Shown: positions 1 to 6,168, numbered from the stretch's first letter. The stretch: DNA of 9,865 nucleotides from a bacterium (GCA_021845705.1 JAJZVJ010000056.1:1-9865), one strand, 5' to 3'. The notes: generated by a model from the sequence alone, not told the origin. A program made the numbers and translations.

Positions 1-1
1 C

Positions 2-721
2 CTGCTGCAGGTCAAGGACGAGAAGGTGACCTCGGTGCTTGCGGTCGAGTCGTTCGAGGAGGCCAAGGGCAAGGAGAGCTTCATCGTGATGTGCACCCGC
101 AAGGGCAACATCAAGAAGACCCCGATAGGCGACTTCGCCAATATCCGGCGCTCCGGCATCAACGCCATCGGCCTGGAGGACGGCGATATCCTGACCTCCG
201 TCGGCCATACCGACGGCAAGTACGAGATCATCATCGGCACCAAGGAAGGGATGTCCATCCGCTTCAGCGAGAGCGACGTGCGGTCCATGGGCCGCAACGC
301 CATGGGTGTGCGCGGTATCCGCCTGGACAAGACAGATCAGGTCATAGGCATGGAAGTGGCCGAGCCCAAGACCAAGAAGACCCTGCTCACGGTCTGCGAG
401 AACGGCTACGGCAAGCGCACCGATCTCGATGAATACCGCCACCAGGGCCGCGGCGGCTCGGGCGTGATCACAATAAAGGCCACGGACCGCAACGGGTCCG
501 TCATCGGCATCTACCTGGTGGAGAACAAGGACCACCTGATGGTGATGACCGAGAAGGGGAAGATCATCCGCATGTCCTGCAAGGACCTGCGCGTCATCAG
601 CCGCAACACCCAGGGCGTGCGCCTGGTGCGCATGGAGGAAGGCGACAAGATAGCCTCCGTGGAGCCGGTGGTGGACGACGGCGTGGAAGGCGTGCCTCCC
701 GCCGCCCCTGAAAAGAAGTAG
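2..721 (+). CDS. gyrA: DNA gyrase subunit A, C-terminal part (5' end outside window)
   Basis: GyrA is the DNA-cleaving subunit of type II topoisomerase; its C-terminal beta-pinwheel wraps DNA and allows negative supercoiling in the cytoplasm. The frame is open from base 2, so the gene starts upstream and only about 239 residues are visible. Four pinwheel blades can be recognised from repeated patterns: RKGNIKKTPIGDF with GINAIGLEDGD; KEGMSIRFSESDVRSMGRNA with GVRGIRLDKTD; GYGKRTDLDEYRHQGRGGSG; and KGKIIRMSCKDLRVISRNTQG with VRLVRMEEGD. The last resembles the corresponding blade of enterobacterial GyrA closely. The GyrA-box of the first blade would lie upstream of the window, so assignment to GyrA and not ParC rests on blade number and similarity. 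The tail after the last blade is short, with acidic, Pro-rich and Lys-rich residues (about 20 residues from VVDDG to PEKK). A strong terminator follows 16 bp after the stop. Confidence 0.93.
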   Translation: MLQVKDEKVTSVLAVESFEEAKGKESFIVMCTRKGNIKKTPIGDFANIRRSGINAIGLEDGDILTSVGHTDGKYEIIIGTKEGMSIRFSESDVRSMGRNAMGVRGIRLDKTDQVIGMEVAEPKTKKTLLTVCENGYGKRTDLDEYRHQGRGGSGVITIKATDRNGSVIGIYLVENKDHLMVMTEKGKIIRMSCKDLRVISRNTQGVRLVRMEEGDKIASVEPVVDDGVEGVPPAAPEKK

Positions 722-737
722 AGGCGCAAAACAGAAC

Positions 738-773
738 GGCGGCCGGCGGAGCCAGGCTCCCCGGCCGCCTTTT
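738..773 (+). terminator. Intrinsic terminator of gyrA
   Basis: Two 9-bp arms (738-746 GGCGGCCGG and 761-769 CCGGCCGCC) are perfectly complementary. The stem continues inward after a single bulged base (GGAGCC against GGCTCC, 748-760), and a TTTT tract follows at 770-773. It begins 16 bp after the gyrA stop codon. Confidence 0.88.
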
Positions 774-853
774 GTCTGCCGCACCGTTCTTCGAGCCCCG
801 GCCGCCGATCCCCTGTTCTTGTCCCTGGTTCCCGCTACCCGGCCCTTATTTTT

Positions 854-1453
854 ATGGATTTAACTATCTTCGTTTCTACGGTCTTCACCCTTACGCTCGT
901 CATGGACCCGCTGGGCAATATGCCGATGTTCATGACCGCGCTGAAAGGCGTCGGCGAGGAGCGTCGCCGCGCCGTCATCCGCCGCGAGCTCCTTATCGCC
1001 CTCGGCATCATGGTCTTCTTCCTGCTGTTCGGGAAATACTTCGTCTCGGCGCTTTCGCTGGACCTGACCGCGATGTCCGTGGCGGGGGGGATAGTCCTGT
1101 TCCTGATCGCCATCCAGATGATCTTCCCGTCCAGCCACGCCGCCTTCTCGGACAGCCCCGAGGGCGAGCCCTTCATCGTCCCGCTGGCCATCCCGCTGAT
1201 AGCCGGCCCTTCCACGCTGACCACCATCATGCTCTTTTCCATGCGCGACCCCGGCCGCCTGCCGATGTGGTTCGGAGTGGTGGGCGCGGCCTGGGGGATC
1301 AACGCCGTCATCCTGGCCGGGATGTCCGGCTGGCTCTCGCGCACCCTGGGCCAGCGCGGCCTGCTCGCGATGGAAAAACTGATGGGCATGATCCTGGTCA
1401 CCATCTCGGTGCAGATGGTCATGACCGGCCTGAAAAAATTCCTGCTCGGTTGA
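854..1453 (+). CDS. MarC family integral membrane protein, YhgN-like
   Basis: This 199-residue inner-membrane protein belongs to the MarC/UPF0056 family, whose biochemical role is unsettled; the original link of MarC to multiple antibiotic resistance was not upheld. Length and sequence match the E. coli YhgN branch (about 197 aa). The family's two diagnostic half-repeats are present: MDPLGNMPMF at residues 17-26 and PLAIPLIAGPSTL at 110-122. About six hydrophobic segments can be drawn, roughly residues 3-27, 45-65, 72-92, 108-130, 138-160 and 173-195, with a basic cytoplasmic loop (EERRRAVIRRE, 35-45) between the first two. The ATG at 854 begins right at the first membrane segment, as in homologues, although I see no Shine-Dalgarno sequence before it. 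The gene stands alone between the gyrA terminator and a GC-rich hairpin. Confidence 0.9.
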   Translation: MDLTIFVSTVFTLTLVMDPLGNMPMFMTALKGVGEERRRAVIRRELLIALGIMVFFLLFGKYFVSALSLDLTAMSVAGGIVLFLIAIQMIFPSSHAAFSDSPEGEPFIVPLAIPLIAGPSTLTTIMLFSMRDPGRLPMWFGVVGAAWGINAVILAGMSGWLSRTLGQRGLLAMEKLMGMILVTISVQMVMTGLKKFLLG

Positions 1454-1465
1454 GCTTTTCCCGTT

Positions 1466-1487
1466 CCCGCCGCCGGGCGCCGGCGGG
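1466..1487 (+). terminator. GC-rich hairpin after the marC-like gene (weak terminator candidate)
   Basis: CCCGCCG (1466-1472) pairs with CGGCGGG (1481-1487) around an 8-nt loop, 13 bp after the stop. There is no T tract, so it could be an RNA-stabilising 3' hairpin instead of a true intrinsic terminator. Confidence 0.35.
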
Positions 1488-1583
1488 ATCCCCGCAGTTC
1501 AAACTTGTTGCCGTTGCCCCATAAAAAGATCGTCACAAGAAAGCCGGGGAGATATTGGACGGCAGTTTTTTGTTAACCTTGTG

Positions 1584-1612
1584 CTTTCCGGAAATACCAG
1601 CTCCGCTATAAG
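1584..1612 (+). promoter_or_regulatory. Possible sigma-70-type promoter for the EF-hand hydrolase
   Basis: A TATAAG -10-like hexamer (1607-1612) lies 17 bp after CTTTCC (1584-1589), which is a poor -35 match. The predicted start would be about 1619, only some 12 nt before the ATG. The -10 match is the only real support. Confidence 0.25.
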
Positions 1613-1630
1613 AACATACAGGGTGCGAAA

Positions 1631-2754
1631 ATGACCTATATGTATTTTGCCGCGTTGCTCGGCTGCCTGCTCTCCGGCTCCGCCTGGGGTTTGGCGGAAG
1701 AAAATATCAAGTTCACCACCAAAGACGGCTATGTCCTCCAGGGGAAGATCTCCTATCCCGATAAACCCCGGAAGGACCATCCGGCGGTAGTGTTGGTGCA
1801 TGGCAGCGGCCCGGCGGATATGAACCATTGGCTGCCTGGCGACCAGCCGGGCCTTCGAAGCACCACCGGCGAACCGGTCCAGCTTTTTGTGCAATTGCGG
1901 GACGCCTTCCTGCAGGCGGGCTATACCGTGCTGAGATATAATAAGCGGGGCTACGGCCTGTTCCCGGAAAGCATCGTCATGGGAAATGACGGACCGGTCT
2001 GGGCGAACCCGGTTTCCGTTACCGGCACCTACGGGAATCTGGTGGATGACTCGCTGCAGGCGGTGAAGTTCCTGCGCACGCGGCCGGACACGAGTTCGGC
2101 CCCGGTCTTTCTCGCCGGGATCAGCGAGGGGACGGCCATCGTCACGGACGCCGCCGCGCGGGACGGAAAAATAGCCGGGCTGGTCCTGCTCAGTTCCGTC
2201 GCCCGGAATTTGCGCGAAACGCTGTATTACCAGAACGTGACCAGATTCCTGGACGTGGCGAAGAACCGGGTCGACACCGACCATAACGGCGTTTTATCCC
2301 GAAAAGAGCTTGCCCGTTTTGAGCCGGAAGAATTCCCTCCTACGCGCGGGCAGATGGACCTGAACGGAGACGGCAGGGCGGAGCTCGCCGAACTTGAAGC
2401 GTACCTCATAGATAAATTCAACGACCTGGTCTATAAACTCGCCGAACAGGACCCGTTCAAGGCGTATTACCTGGGAAAATTCGCCATGTACCCCGCTTAT
2501 AAAAATTCTATCGCCGGAGTGAGCGGCAGGGTCCTCCTGATACAGGGCGAAGCGGACGTGCAGTGTCCGCTGCCCGAGGCGCTGGTCCTGCCAAATACTT
2601 CAGGGAGAACCCGCGGGTAAGGTTCACCCTGAAAACCTTCCCGGGGCTGGGCCACGCGCTCTCGCCGAACATCGGCAGGAATAAATTGATAAACACGATA
2701 GGGCCGATAGAGCCCAGGGTGCTGGATTTTTTAAAGGCCTGGGCCTCGAAATAA
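1631..2754 (+). pseudogene. Secreted alpha/beta hydrolase with two EF-hands, frameshifted near the 3' end
   Basis: Two overlapping frames (1631-2620 and the frame ending at 2754) together encode one alpha/beta hydrolase of about 374 residues. The start is supported by AGGG seven bases before the ATG. Residues 1-20 form a hydrophobic signal peptide, though without N-terminal Lys/Arg. Visible elements are the oxyanion-loop motif HGSGP (57-61), the nucleophile elbow GISEG with Ser165, and the acid Asp309 in GEADVQCP. The catalytic His (GLGH, codon 2653-2655) lies only in the second frame. Between Ser and Asp sit two textbook EF-hand loops: D215-T-D217-H-N219-G with E226, and D243-L-N245-G-D247-G with E254, implying a Ca2+-binding cap or insert. 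The break falls between about 2575 and 2605 and amounts to one lost base (or two gained); in the first frame translation ends at 2618-2620, after residue 329, before the His. It is either a recent inactivation or a sequencing error. The substrate cannot be inferred; esterase or peptidase-like activity is possible. Confidence 0.82.
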
Positions 2755-2836
2755 TTATTTTTCAGCGCCCGGCAACACCCGGCGCGGCTGAGCCGTTTGA
2801 AATTTAAGGAAAATGATCCGCTTTTGTAATTACAGG

Positions 2837-2909
2837 TAAGACAGAAGGAAGGGCGCGGTTCCCTGCTGATTTTCAGGCAGAAAAAGAGGGCCTTCCTTTC
2901 TAGGTCTTA
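2837..2909. repeat. Nested imperfect inverted repeat in intergenic region
   Basis: The outer arms are TAAGAC at 2837-2842 against GTCTTA at 2904-2909, and AGAA plus GGAAGG at 2843-2852 against CCTTCC and TTCT at 2891-2901, separated by a small bulge: about 16 pairs over 73 nt. Inside is a second hairpin, CTGCTGA (2863-2869) with TCAGGCAG (2873-2880), loop TTT and one bulged base. It lies between the hydrolase stop and the GH104 gene start (65 bp before its ATG). It could be an RNA structure in the GH104 leader, a processing site or a small repeat element. I found no coding potential. Confidence 0.55.
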
Positions 2910-2974
2910 AGTCCTATCCGGCCTCCGGTCCCTTTGCCCTTATATCATCAAGCCCGGTCTGCCATACTATCAGT

Positions 2975-3895
2975 ATGAGGAATATTCTGCCGGCAACTCT
3001 TGCAGTCCTGATGGCCCTGGCCGCGCCGCTCCGCGCCGCCGGTCCGGCTTTCCAGGACCTGCTGGCTGATTCCGGCGGCGCGATAGATACTCCCATGCCG
3101 GAAATACCTCCGGCCCGCGCCGACGGGACCGTGGACGCGGTGCAATTCCTGCCCCCGAATAACAGCGAGCCGGGCTTTGACTGGTCCCCGCAGCGGAAAT
3201 CTCAGGAAGACTTTTTCTATATAGGGAACAACGCGACGTTCCTTAAAGTCTCCGAAGCCCAGTCTTCGGACCTGGCGGACGGCACCGGCAGGTGCGCCCT
3301 TTCCCCGAATACGCTTTACAAGGCCGCCGCCAAGCCCGGCTTTTTCGGAGAGCATATGACGGTAGTCCTGGGCCAGCCGCTGCCGGGCTGCCAGTTTACG
3401 CGGGGCTATATCTATTCGCCGCATGTTTCTTCCAGCTCCGCCGGGGGTTTCTGGGAACTCCCGCGCGGCATTAAAGCCTTTCTTGACACCCTGGCCTACG
3501 CGGAGGGTACCGATCAGAGCTACAATTATATTTTCACCCACGCTACCTTCAGCAGTTATGCCGGGCACCCGCGCAAGCGCAAGTGCGCCGGCAGGCTCTG
3601 TTCCGACGCCGCCGGGCGCTACCAGTTCCTTTCCTCCACCTGGGACGGCCTGGCGCCGGACCTCGGCCTTACCGATTTTACGCCGCCCAGCCAGGACAAA
3701 GCGGTGGTGGAGCTGATACGCCGCGCCGGCGCCTACGGGAACGTTAGCAAGGCCGGCGTCTATAAGAATTTCACCGCGGCGCTTTCCAAACTTAACTCGA
3801 TCTGGGCTTCCCTGCCCGGCAGCCCTTACGGCCAGCCCACGCATTCCACCGCCCAACTGTGGAAGGTGTATAAGGCCGCGCTCGCGAAATATTGA
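2975..3895 (+). CDS. Secreted lambda-endolysin-like (GH104) lytic enzyme
   Basis: This 306-residue exported protein has a signal peptide at residues 1-22 (basic start MR, hydrophobic core, LRAAG end). Residues 165-305 resemble the phage lambda R endolysin, a GH104 lytic transglycosylase that cleaves the MurNAc-GlcNAc bond of peptidoglycan without hydrolysis. Matching blocks are AFLDTLAYAEGTD with the probable catalytic Glu177, SYAGHPRK (194-201), AGRYQFLSSTWD (213-224), LGLTDFTPPSQD (230-241), and NSIWASLPGSPYGQ (274-287). The lambda protein is only about 158 aa. Here an extra N-terminal region of about 140 residues follows the signal peptide: a Pro-rich stretch (about 37-61), then a beta-rich piece with LPGCQFTRGYIYSPHV (136-151) that may be an SH3-like cell-wall-binding domain. 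Four cysteines (107, 139, 204, 209) could form disulfides after export. It has no holin or other phage gene beside it, so a cell-wall remodelling or predatory/competitive role is plausible. No good Shine-Dalgarno precedes the ATG. Confidence 0.85.
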   Translation: MRNILPATLAVLMALAAPLRAAGPAFQDLLADSGGAIDTPMPEIPPARADGTVDAVQFLPPNNSEPGFDWSPQRKSQEDFFYIGNNATFLKVSEAQSSDLADGTGRCALSPNTLYKAAAKPGFFGEHMTVVLGQPLPGCQFTRGYIYSPHVSSSSAGGFWELPRGIKAFLDTLAYAEGTDQSYNYIFTHATFSSYAGHPRKRKCAGRLCSDAAGRYQFLSSTWDGLAPDLGLTDFTPPSQDKAVVELIRRAGAYGNVSKAGVYKNFTAALSKLNSIWASLPGSPYGQPTHSTAQLWKVYKAALAKY

Positions 3896-3907
3896 ACTTT
3901 CCTCGAC

Positions 3908-3962
3908 GTAAAAATATTATTTTCTCGCGGGCCTTGACAAGTCAAGTTCTCTCTGTTATACT
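3908..3962 (+). promoter_or_regulatory. Strong sigma-70-type promoter with UP-like element and -35 dyad
   Basis: A perfect TTGACA (3934-3939), a 17-bp spacer and TATACT (3957-3962) form a near-consensus housekeeping promoter. An AT-only run, AAAAATATTATTTT, lies just upstream (3910-3923), where an UP element would contact the RNA polymerase alpha subunit. The -35 box is embedded in an inverted repeat, CTTGAC-AA-GTCAAG (3933-3946), a possible operator. The predicted start is about 3969-3971. No protein gene follows within 580 bp; the transcript would be the candidate RNA below. Confidence 0.85.
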
Positions 3963-3968
3963 CCTGAT

Positions 3969-4354
3969 GTAGTCTTGCTCTCTTTATTCGGTAGCGCCGG
4001 TAGTGTGGTAGCGGGCCCCGCGGTGCGGTGTGTTCTTCGGTGTGCGTGCGTCTGGTGTGTGCGCGGTGCGGTCGGGCCCGGTCAGCGCGGTGTGCGGTCG
4101 AGCTGGTCTAGGTGAGGTGGTTGGGCTTCGGGGTTTGCCCCGGCCCCGGCGCGGTTCCCCGGTCCGCTGGTCTGCTTTTGGCAGGGCGGTTCCCCGGGGC
4201 CCCGGTTCGGCCCGCGGTTTGCGGCGCCCCCCGGGCGGGTTTCCGGCCCAGCGGCCTGCCTTTAGTGCGCCGCCGGTCCCCCGGTCTCCCCTGTAGCGGT
4301 AGCTGGCCCATGCGCCAGGTGAAGAGCCCCCGATCTGCGGGGGCTCTCGCTTTT
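3969..4354 (+). ncRNA. Candidate structured non-coding RNA, about 385 nt, unrecognised
   Basis: The stretch starts at a near-consensus promoter and ends in an intrinsic terminator. Its six-frame products are only low-complexity Arg/Gly/Pro/Ala-rich shadows. Composition is extreme: 4021-4260 contains 6 A in 240 nt, and 4011-4083, 4116-4182 and 4184-4249 contain none. The 5' half is G/T-rich and the 3' half G/C-rich. Local hairpins are visible: GGGC plus CGGGG with CCCCG plus GCCC (4123-4146, TT bulge); CCGC and CTGC with GCAG and GCGG (4164-4189); CCGC/GCGG (4212-4224); CGCCC/GGGCG (4225-4237); and CTGGC/GCCAG (4303-4318). Repeats: GCGGTTCCCCGG at 4151 and 4186, and an imperfect 24-nt tandem unit beginning at 4061 and 4085. 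I see no RNase P core, tmRNA tag or tRNA-like ends, SRP domain or 6S-like layout. The A-poor core excludes RNase P. The function is unknown; the strong promoter suggests an abundant transcript. Confidence 0.6.
4323..4354 (+). terminator. Intrinsic terminator of the candidate RNA gene
   Basis: AGAGCCCCC (4323-4331) pairs with GGGGGCTCT (4339-4347) around a 7-nt loop, followed by CGC and TTTT (4351-4354). The nine-pair GC-rich stem plus T tract is typical of rho-independent termination. Confidence 0.85.
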
Positions 4355-4375
4355 ATAGGTAAAAATCGACGAAGG

Positions 4376-4502
4376 CCGGCCGGGGCCGGGATCGCCCTTC
4401 CGCCGCGCAGGAAACCCTTGCGTGGTTTCCCCCCAGCCGGGAAAATCAGGCTGGGGCCCCCCTTCCGCAAAGCGGCTTCAGGGCGATCCCGGCCCCGGCT
4501 GG
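4376..4502. repeat. Cloverleaf-like long inverted repeat with three internal hairpins
   Basis: Arms 4379-4398 and 4480-4499 are perfect 20-bp reverse complements, extended to about 23 pairs by one G-U and two G-C pairs (4376-4378 with 4500-4502). The 81-nt interior holds three successive hairpins: GGAAACC/GGTTTCC (4410-4430), CCCCAGCC/GGCTGGGG (4431-4456) and CCGC/GCGG with loop AAA (4465-4475). As RNA or single-stranded DNA it would fold into a four-way junction. It lies 21 bp after the ncRNA terminator and 57 bp before the nucleotidase ATG. I see no target-site duplication around it. It could be a second structured RNA, a leader element, or a MITE/REP-like repeat. Confidence 0.65.
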
Positions 4503-4518
4503 AGCATGTTTGCGCCTG

Positions 4519-4548
4519 TTGTGTCCCGGCCCCGGCTTTGCCTACAAT
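4519..4548 (+). promoter_or_regulatory. Possible promoter just upstream of the 5'-nucleotidase
   Basis: TTGTGT (4519-4524) and TACAAT (4543-4548) are 18 bp apart, giving a predicted start about 5-7 nt before the ATG at 4560. The mRNA would be almost leaderless, which fits the absence of any Shine-Dalgarno sequence there. Confidence 0.4.
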
Positions 4549-4559
4549 ATGAATACAGT

Positions 4560-6131
4560 ATGAAAAAAAGAATTTTCCTCCTCACTCTGATCACAACCTT
4601 CACCGGCCTTAACGCGGCGGCGGCAGTAATAGCCGTCTATCATACTTCCGACGTGCACGGGTGGTATTCGGCGCGGCCCGCGCTTTGGGATAAGGAAAAT
4701 TCTACGCGCACCATAGGCGGCTTCGCGGCGCTGTCGGACCTGCTTAAAAAAGAGACCACCCCCTATCTGCTGCTGGACTCCGGAGATATGTTCCAGGGGA
4801 CTCCCGAAGGTATCCTGACCAAAGGCATGGCCAGTATCGTCCTTATGAACCAGCTGGGCTACGCCGCCGCGGTCCCCGGCAACCACGACTACGATTACGG
4901 CGAACCCAGCCTTAAGCTGATGATCTCAAGCGCGGCCTTCCCTGTTCTCGGCGCCAACTTATATTACAAAGCCGGCGGGGCGCACGCCGATTATCTTAAG
5001 CCGTACACCATAATAGAAAAGAACGGAGAAAAAATAGCCGTGCTCGGGCTGCTGGGCAAACACACCGCCACGTCCACCCTGCCTTCCAACGTGAAACACC
5101 TGGACTTCCGCGACGAAGCCGCCGAAACCGCTAAATGGCTGCCTGAAATTAAAAAGCTGAACCCTGACGCTGTCATAGTGATAGCCCATATAGGCATAAG
5201 CGAAGAACTAAGCCTTAAGCGGGTGGATATCTCCACCTGGACCTTCGACCCGCCGCCCTTCGGCACGCTCGGGGTGGCAAGGGCCGCGCGGGGCATAGAC
5301 CTGGTGCTGGGCGGCCATGACCATACCGCGCTGCTCAAAGGCTATCATGACCCCGTTTCCGGGGCCTGGCTGGGCGAGAGCGGCTACGGTCTTTCCTACG
5401 TAACCCGCGCCGAAATGAATTTTGACGACGCCACCGGCAAACTGCGCGGCATTAAGGTGGAACTGGTCCCGCTCTGGACCGACAGGACCGGGGAGGACCC
5501 CGCGGTGCTTAAAACCATCGCGGGCTTTAACGCCGCCGTAGAGCGGGAAATGGGCAGGGTCGTGGGCCGCGCGGCCACTGACCTGGACTTCAGCCCCGAG
5601 GGCCTGGATTCGCCGATAGGCGACTGGGGCTGCGATATAACGCGGCAGGCCGCTGGGACGGAGCTGGCTTTCCAGAATACCAAGGGGATAAGGGCCGAAA
5701 TTAAAAAGGGGGAAGTGCGGCTGCGCGACCTTTACCAGGCCGTGCCGTTCGACAATACCATCGTTACGATGCGGCTTAACGGCGCGCAGCTGAAGCGGCT
5801 TATGGCGGACAACCTTTACCGCGGCAGGACGGATATGCAGGTTTCCGGCCTGCGGGTTGAATTCAGGCAGGCCCCGGACGGCAGCGCCGCCGACATCCGC
5901 CTTACGCGCGACGGGCGGGAAATTGAACCGGCGGACGAATTTACCGTGGCCACTAACAACTACCTCGCTTTCGGCGGGGACGGCGGCGCCGTTTTCAACA
6001 CCGGCAAGGATATAAAAGACACCCTGCTGCCGGTCAGGGATATAATGATAAAAGCCTTCGCGGCCGGGCCCGTAACCGCCCCCGGAACAGGAAGGATCCG
6101 GAAGATAGCGGATAAACGTTCCTCCCCGTGA
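4560..6131 (+). CDS. Secreted 5'-nucleotidase / UshA-family metallophosphoesterase
   Basis: This 523-residue enzyme would hydrolyse nucleoside monophosphates or related phosphoesters (possibly UDP-sugars or cyclic nucleotides) in the periplasm for nutrient salvage. The frame is open further upstream, but the start at 4560 is preferred because it begins a classic signal peptide (MKKRIF, hydrophobic to about residue 22, AAAA end); an earlier start would run through the cloverleaf repeat. The N-terminal two-metal domain shows D31-V-H33, D76 in DSGDMFQG, N108-H109-D110, H210 in AHIG, and H253-D-H255 in GGHDH, the full metal and catalytic set. The C-terminal substrate domain (about 330-515) shows FQNTKGIRAEIKKGEV (371-386), LYQAVPFDNT (391-400) and NNYLAFGGDGG (466-476), with Phe471 in the usual nucleobase-stacking loop. 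No lipobox or C-terminal anchor is visible. Length is close to the family norm (about 520-550). It converges with the SDR gene, leaving 21 bp between stop codons. Exact substrate unknown. Confidence 0.9.
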   Translation: MKKRIFLLTLITTFTGLNAAAAVIAVYHTSDVHGWYSARPALWDKENSTRTIGGFAALSDLLKKETTPYLLLDSGDMFQGTPEGILTKGMASIVLMNQLGYAAAVPGNHDYDYGEPSLKLMISSAAFPVLGANLYYKAGGAHADYLKPYTIIEKNGEKIAVLGLLGKHTATSTLPSNVKHLDFRDEAAETAKWLPEIKKLNPDAVIVIAHIGISEELSLKRVDISTWTFDPPPFGTLGVARAARGIDLVLGGHDHTALLKGYHDPVSGAWLGESGYGLSYVTRAEMNFDDATGKLRGIKVELVPLWTDRTGEDPAVLKTIAGFNAAVEREMGRVVGRAATDLDFSPEGLDSPIGDWGCDITRQAAGTELAFQNTKGIRAEIKKGEVRLRDLYQAVPFDNTIVTMRLNGAQLKRLMADNLYRGRTDMQVSGLRVEFRQAPDGSAADIRLTRDGREIEPADEFTVATNNYLAFGGDGGAVFNTGKDIKDTLLPVRDIMIKAFAAGPVTAPGTGRIRKIADKRSSP

Positions 6132-6139
6132 TCCGCGCG

Positions 6140-6168
6140 GCCCGCAGCTTTCTTACCAGTCCGCGGGC
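6140..6168. terminator. Hairpin between converging genes (weak bidirectional terminator candidate)
   Basis: GCCCGC (6140-6145) pairs with GCGGGC (6163-6168) around a 17-nt loop. A T-rich stretch follows on the plus strand (TTATAATCTTT). The right arm overlaps the last codons of the minus-strand SDR gene. It is the only stem in the 21-bp gap between two converging genes. Confidence 0.3.

Noticed and set aside
1499..2284. 261-codon minus-strand open frame opposite the hydrolase
   Set aside because: It is a shadow frame; the plus strand carries the signal peptide, GISEG and EF-hand motifs.
2813..2839. Eight-codon ORF (MIRFCNYR) before the nested hairpin, resembling a leader peptide
   Set aside because: AAGGA is only 2 nt from the ATG, the peptide has no run of one amino acid, and the following structure lacks an attenuator T tract.
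3969..4354. RNase P RNA, tmRNA, SRP or 6S RNA as identity of the candidate RNA
   Set aside because: The length fits RNase P or tmRNA, but the conserved A-containing cores and tRNA-like ends are absent, and the A-free stretches are incompatible with them.
4376..4502. Integron attC site or CRISPR repeat
   Set aside because: No GTTRRRY-type core, no integrase, and no regularly spaced direct repeats.
4030..4552. Long open frames on both strands across the ncRNA and cloverleaf (88-146 codons)
   Set aside because: Products are low-complexity Arg/Gly/Pro/Ala-rich with no family look. They lack ribosome-binding sites and are open because the DNA is very GC-rich, with few A-containing stop codons.
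4422..4559. Upstream extension of the 5'-nucleotidase frame
   Set aside because: It would place 46 residues encoded by the inverted repeat in front of an obvious signal peptide; MKKRIF at 4560 is the natural start.
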